A stretch of 64,000 nucleotides of DNA from an uncultured Granulosicoccus sp. (GTDB lineage Bacteria; Pseudomonadota; Gammaproteobacteria; Granulosicoccales; Granulosicoccaceae), in contig CANLXI010000001.1 of the NCBI GenBank assembly GCA_947495035.1, positions 248,001 through 312,000 of the forward strand, given 5' to 3'. The notes below the pieces were generated by a model, which ran no database searches, was not told where the DNA came from, and saw nothing but the letters and a program-made list of their open reading frames with translations. Within the stretch, counting starts at the first letter, position 1. Every line of letters starts with the position of its first letter. Below are positions 60,477 through 64,000 of this stretch, piece by piece. The translations under genes and the position numbers were made by a program.

Positions 60477-62513
60477 ATGCGTGACAACTGTAAACTCTCC
60501 GCGCTGCAACCTGCCGTTGAGAGCCTCGAGCATCGCCTTGCTGAACTGACGCGCGTTCACCAGCCTCTCTGGGTTTACGATTTCGACGAGGCCAGTATTG
60601 TCTGGGCCAATGCGGGAGCTTTGTCGTTGTGGCAGGCGGAATCGAATCAGGAGCTCAGTGAGCGCGACCTGGCGACAGGCATGACGCCAGTCGTGATGAT
60701 GCGTCTGCAACAGTATCGCCAGGATTTCATTCGCGATGAGACTGCTCGATTCCGGGAGTACTGGACGCTGTACCCGAATGGGGATCCACAGCCAGTGGAA
60801 GTCCTGTTCAGTGCCTTTCGGCGGGATGACGGTCGCATGTCGATGTTCTGCGAAGCACAGGGTCTGGAGCGATTGGACAATGATGCGCTCAGAAGCTCGC
60901 AGGCCTTGATGCATACTTCGGTGATGATCACTCTCTACAGTGCCTCGGGGGAGCCCTTGTATCGAAATCCGGCGGCTCGTGCCTCGGTACGTGCCAGTGA
61001 TGAAAAACTGCAGGATCACTTCAGCGAGCAGAGCGCCATGCAGCGGCTCGTCAGATCACGTGAGCCGGAAGTGAACCTTGTCGCCAGCGTCAACGTCGGC
61101 AATGGCAGTCGCTGGCACGATATCTCGGCACGACGCTGCCTGGATGCCGTCTCGGGGGAGTCTGCCTGGTTGATCAGTGAGGTGGACGTGTCGCAGCTGA
61201 AAGCCACCCAGGAGCGAGCTCACTTTCTGGCAGAGCATGACACATTGACCGGTTTGCCCAACCGAAATCACGTGTCGGTCGTGCTGGAACAGCGCATCGT
61301 GCAGATGAACGCACGAGGGGAGCAGGGCGCGCTGATCTTCATCGATCTGGATCACTTCAAGGATATCAACGATTCGCTGGGTCATGAGGCGGGTGATGGC
61401 TTGCTGGTGGAAATCGCGCGCCGACTCAGATGTCTGGTTGGTGATACCGATAGTATTGCTCGGCTCGGCGGCGATGAATTTCTGCTGTTGATGGGGCCGC
61501 TCACGGACAAGCAGAGCGTCGAGGGGCGAATTCGCGAGTTGAAGCACTGTCTGTCGGAGCCCATGGAACTGCGAGGTAGAAGTGTGCGTGTGACCGCCTC
61601 CATCGGTGTGAGTCTGTTTCCGGCTGACGGCAGCAACATCAATGAGCTGATGCGGCGCGCCGACCTGGCGATGTATCACGTCAAGGAACTGGGGCGTAAT
61701 GAGGTTGCCTATTTCACGGATGAGATGAGTGAGGCGGTGGATAGACGCATCAATCTGGAATCGGAACTGATGGTTGCCTTGCAGGAAGAGCAATTCTCGG
61801 TCTGTTTCCAGCCACGAGTCGACGTTCAGACCGGAGCGATTCGTGGCGCAGAGGCATTGGTGCGCTGGCTCCATCCGGAGCGCGGCATGGTCAGTCCCGC
61901 AGATTTCGTCCCGGCCTGCGAGGATTCAGGTCTGATTGGCGAGCTGGGCAAGTTCGTGCTGACGCAAGCCGTATTGGCACAACGTCAATGGCTTGATAGC
62001 GGACACCGTCTCAAGGTTTCGGTCAATCTGTCTCCGGTGCAGTTTGTCGAGGAAACGCTTGTTGAAGACTTCATCGAGATTGTGCACGTCAATGGAGGCG
62101 ACCCGCGGTTACTGGAACTCGAGATTACCGAGTCGGTGTTGCTGGGAAACGATCAGGCGACCGTGGGAAAGTTGCAGTCATTGGTGAATCATGGGTTTCG
62201 CATCGCCATCGATGATTTCGGTACGGGATACTCGAACCTTTCCTACCTGCACCGCTATCCGATCAGCTGCCTGAAAATCGACCGTTCGTTCATCGCCCAA
62301 CTCGATTCCGCACAGCCGATCATCGAACTGATCATTTCCATGGCTCGGTTGTTCGACCTCGATGTTGTTGCCGAAGGGGTGGAAACGGCGTCGCAGTTGC
62401 AGGCCCTGAAAGCGCACGATTGCCAGGAATATCAAGGCTTTTTCTACGCTGGGGCGGTGGCACCCAGTGTGCTTGCAGCCATGCTCGATTGTGATGGGGA
62501 GGTTGCGGCCTAG
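60477..62513 (+). CDS. PAS-GGDEF-EAL c-di-GMP signalling protein
   Basis: A 678-aa cytosolic protein. A PAS-like sensor region occupies about 15-235 (HQPLWVYDFDEASIVWANAGAL). The GGDEF domain (about 245-410) has HDTLTGLPNRN and an intact RLGGDEF, without a canonical RxxD site in front. The EAL domain (420-670) keeps GAEALVRW, VSVNLSPVQF, LEITES, IDDFGTGYSNLSYL, LKIDR and VAEGVET, so a working phosphodiesterase is likely. It starts at the ATG at 60477. An upstream hexanucleotide repeat might affect its expression. Input signal unknown. Confidence 0.9.
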   Translation: MRDNCKLSALQPAVESLEHRLAELTRVHQPLWVYDFDEASIVWANAGALSLWQAESNQELSERDLATGMTPVVMMRLQQYRQDFIRDETARFREYWTLYPNGDPQPVEVLFSAFRRDDGRMSMFCEAQGLERLDNDALRSSQALMHTSVMITLYSASGEPLYRNPAARASVRASDEKLQDHFSEQSAMQRLVRSREPEVNLVASVNVGNGSRWHDISARRCLDAVSGESAWLISEVDVSQLKATQERAHFLAEHDTLTGLPNRNHVSVVLEQRIVQMNARGEQGALIFIDLDHFKDINDSLGHEAGDGLLVEIARRLRCLVGDTDSIARLGGDEFLLLMGPLTDKQSVEGRIRELKHCLSEPMELRGRSVRVTASIGVSLFPADGSNINELMRRADLAMYHVKELGRNEVAYFTDEMSEAVDRRINLESELMVALQEEQFSVCFQPRVDVQTGAIRGAEALVRWLHPERGMVSPADFVPACEDSGLIGELGKFVLTQAVLAQRQWLDSGHRLKVSVNLSPVQFVEETLVEDFIEIVHVNGGDPRLLELEITESVLLGNDQATVGKLQSLVNHGFRIAIDDFGTGYSNLSYLHRYPISCLKIDRSFIAQLDSAQPIIELIISMARLFDLDVVAEGVETASQLQALKAHDCQEYQGFFYAGAVAPSVLAAMLDCDGEVAA

Positions 62514-62523
62514 GAAAAACCGG

Positions 62524-62552
62524 GAGTCCCCCCGCTCAGCGGGGGTGAAGGG
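62524..62552. repeat. Single 29-nt hairpin resembling a type I-E CRISPR repeat
   Basis: GAGT-CCCCCCGC-TCA-GCGGGGG-TGAAGGG: a 7-bp stem with a 3-nt loop, flanked by GAGT and TGAAGGG, the layout and length of I-E repeats (GTGTTCCCC...GGGGATGAACC type, recalled). Only one copy is present, and no cas gene. It marks the exact point where hsdM homology stops. It could instead be a terminator for the GGDEF-EAL gene, 11 bp before it. Confidence 0.4.
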
Positions 62553-63670
62553 TTATTCGAGTGCCATGGAAAACATTCGCCCCAAACCGATGACTGCTTC
62601 AAGCAAATCCTTTTCTAGCAGTGTCTTCCTGATTCTTCCTTCGGCTCCCTTCCGGAACAAGGCGCCGTGCGGCAATACGACAGCCATGCGGCCGATCCTG
62701 GGTTTCATCGACTGGATCATGTGCTGGACCCAGGCCATGTCACCGTTCCCCTTCGGTGGGACCCCGGCGATGTTGCGCCCATGCGGGTCGTTTACCCAGA
62801 GGTCAGCGCCCCATCCCTTCAAGGAGAAGGGAGGATTGGCAATGACGCAGTCATATGTCTGCAGGCCGTCGGCATCGAAGAAGGCGGGGACCGCAAGGTG
62901 TCGCCACGAGCCACGTGGAAATCTTCTACACCGTGCAGGAACATGTTCATCCGGGCTATGGATGAGGAGGTCAGGTTCTTCTCCTGTCCGTAGAGTTTGA
63001 GCGTTCTGAAATCTTCGCCTGCTTCCTTGAGATGTTCGACCGACTCGATGAGCATGCCACCCGTACCGCAGGCCGGGTCGTAGATACTCTCCCTCTCGTG
63101 AGGATCAATGATGAGCCCCATCAGGTGAACCACCGAGCGAGGTGTGTAGAACTCACCGGCCTTCCTGTTGGTGAGGTCGGCAAAGTGCTTGATGAGGTAT
63201 TCGTAGGCCTGGCCAAGCATATCCCGGGCAACCAGCTTTGTAGAGAGCGTGTATTGCGAGAAATGCTCGACCAGATCGGTGAGGAGTCGGTCGGGAAGCT
63301 TCTCCTTGTTCGACCATTGTGCGTCCCCGAAAATCCCGTAGAGGTGTTCCTGGTTTGCGGCCTCGATTTCGCGGAGGCAGGTCTCGATTTTCAGTCCGAT
63401 ATTCGAGGTTGTCTCGCGAACGTCATCCCAATGGCAACCCTCCGGTATGGTGAACCTGTGAAATTCAGGCAAAGCGGCGTATTCCTCGTCCCCATCTGAC
63501 TCCTCCAGAGCACTCTGGTACTCCTCGTCGTAGACGTCCGAGATACGCTTGAAGAAGAGCATCGGGAAGATGTCGGCCTTGAAGTCCGACGCCCCGATCG
63601 GCCCCTTCAAGATCCATGCGGCCTTGGAGAGGTATTGTTCGAGTTGTGAGAGGTTGAGTTTTGCCTGCAT
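62553..63670 (-). pseudogene. hsdM: Type I restriction-modification methyltransferase subunit (hsdM), frameshifted and truncated
   Basis: The N-terminal 270 residues are normal HsdM: LKGPIGASDFKADIFPMLFF, YEYLIKHFADLTNRKAGEFYTPR and the SAM motif DPACGTGG. Near 62895 one base is missing; the next frame then gives the expected FFDADGLQTYDCVIANPPFS, with the catalytic NPPF, and KGWGADLWVNDP. A second one-base loss near 62580 breaks GLGPNVFHGT. Homology ends at about 62553, so roughly the last 200 residues are lost. No hsdS or hsdR is next to it. Clearly a dead remnant of a restriction system. Confidence 0.85.
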
Positions 63671-63742
63671 GGGGTATGTCTATCGCGAGCATTGGCGGTT
63701 CCGATGGAACTCACCGGCGCGAATGCCGGAGAAAACCTTGAA

Positions 63743-63754
63743 AGCATATATGCT
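63743..63754. promoter_or_regulatory. Perfect palindrome AGCATATATGCT upstream of hsdM remnant
   Basis: A 12-bp perfect dyad 73-84 bp before the hsdM start, suited to be an operator in the old hsd promoter. Confidence 0.35.
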
Positions 63755-63779
63755 ATTTTTCTCTATCGCCAGTGCAGCT

Positions 63780-63816
63780 TGACAATAACTCGGACAGACA
63801 CAGTGACAATAACTCG
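63780..63816. repeat. 13-bp direct repeat TGACAATAACTCG
   Basis: Exact copies at 63780-63792 and 63804-63816, 24 bp apart. Repeated TG-starting motifs like this occur at ends of some insertion sequences (for example the multi-repeat ends of IS21-type elements), but no transposase is in view. Confidence 0.5.
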
Positions 63817-63943
63817 CGTTGGAATGATGCCTATTGAATGATGATGCTGATTCAGGCTGTAGAGAAGCTGCTCATTGCGCTTTGATACTTTACTGGTAAA
63901 TTCTCTGTAACGAAGCCAGACTAACTATATAAGTGGTTTATGG

Positions 63944-63969
63944 AAGTATAACTACATGTGGTTATACTT
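63944..63969. promoter_or_regulatory. 26-bp near-perfect palindrome, probable operator
   Basis: AAGTATAAC (63944-63952), inner ACATGT (63954-63959) and GTTATACTT (63961-63969): 12 of 13 base pairs symmetric. A possible -10 element TATACT follows at 63982-63987, which would put the palindrome over the -35 region of a gene starting beyond base 64000. Such sites are common for toxin-antitoxin or restriction controller proteins. Confidence 0.6.
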
Positions 63970-64000
63970 TCCTAAAAAGCCTATACTCCACGAATGGATG

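Larger units (their letters stand above)
63671..64000. other. Non-coding, AT-rich right edge of the window (330 bp)
   Basis: No gene is supported. It contains a 12-bp palindrome, a 13-bp direct repeat and a 26-bp palindrome (listed separately), suggesting a junction between the hsdM remnant and another accessory gene beyond the window. Confidence 0.5.

Noticed and set aside
62524..62552. A CRISPR array
   Set aside because: Only one repeat-like unit and no spacers or cas genes; kept solely as an isolated hairpin.
62514..64000. Intact type I restriction-modification system
   Set aside because: Only a frameshifted, truncated hsdM is present, with no specificity or restriction subunit in view.

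Overview
The window looks like chromosome of a metabolically versatile, probably marine gammaproteobacterium. The grounds are moderately high GC, GlpM, a siderophore/TonB system, BCCT uptake, many substrate-specific catabolic operons each with its own regulator, and GGDEF/EAL signalling proteins. A Granulosicoccus-like organism would fit, but that is a guess from gene content. No rRNA, tRNA or full CRISPR array was seen.

Layout. 1-1021: end of a MocR regulator and glpM. 1045-8639: a five-gene minus-strand operon (aldehyde dehydrogenase, divergent M19 dipeptidase homologue, BCCT transporter, a 558-aa protein of unknown family, a DUF3726-like protein) facing a divergent LysR regulator. 8676-15222: ferric-siderophore ABC importer, divergent TonB-dependent receptor with a Fur-type palindrome between them, a 209-bp foldback repeat and a DUF2218 gene. 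15322-19102: LacI regulator, sugar-acid dehydratase and FAH hydrolase, a non-phosphorylative sugar-acid module. 19226-25800: TauABC-like importer, two more FAH hydrolases and an Ldh2-type oxidoreductase, facing a GntR/FCD regulator. 26207-38400: a secreted repeat protein, a heme-sensor-like GGDEF-EAL protein, a BON-MscS channel, small proteins, a DMT exporter, an acetolactate synthase homologue, and a rhodanese/YeeE/small-protein sulfur unit.

38458-53388 is the most unusual region. It is a run of fifteen plus-strand genes with short gaps or overlaps, and one divergent gene, around two LacI-type operators 54 bp apart. It combines a sugar-type ABC importer, an HpsN-like HisD homologue, an SDR, a LacI regulator, a two-domain cupin, a MetE-like protein, an alpha/beta hydrolase and an RraA-like protein. 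It also holds four SnoaL/NTF2-like proteins with about seven such domains in total. I know of no described pathway with this composition and read it as an uncharacterised catabolic system for a polyol-like or organosulfonate-like compound.

53501-62513 carries a secreted hexapeptide-repeat protein, a spermidine-synthase-like protein, a KdgF-like cupin with a beta-hydroxyacid dehydrogenase, and a furA-katG pair whose promoter predicts a leaderless mRNA. These are followed by a 13-copy hexanucleotide repeat and a GGDEF-EAL protein. The right edge (62524-64000) is a decayed, accessory-looking block: an hsdM pseudogene with two frameshifts, a CRISPR-repeat-like hairpin at its broken end, a 13-bp direct repeat, and a near-perfect 26-bp palindrome likely to control a gene beyond the window.
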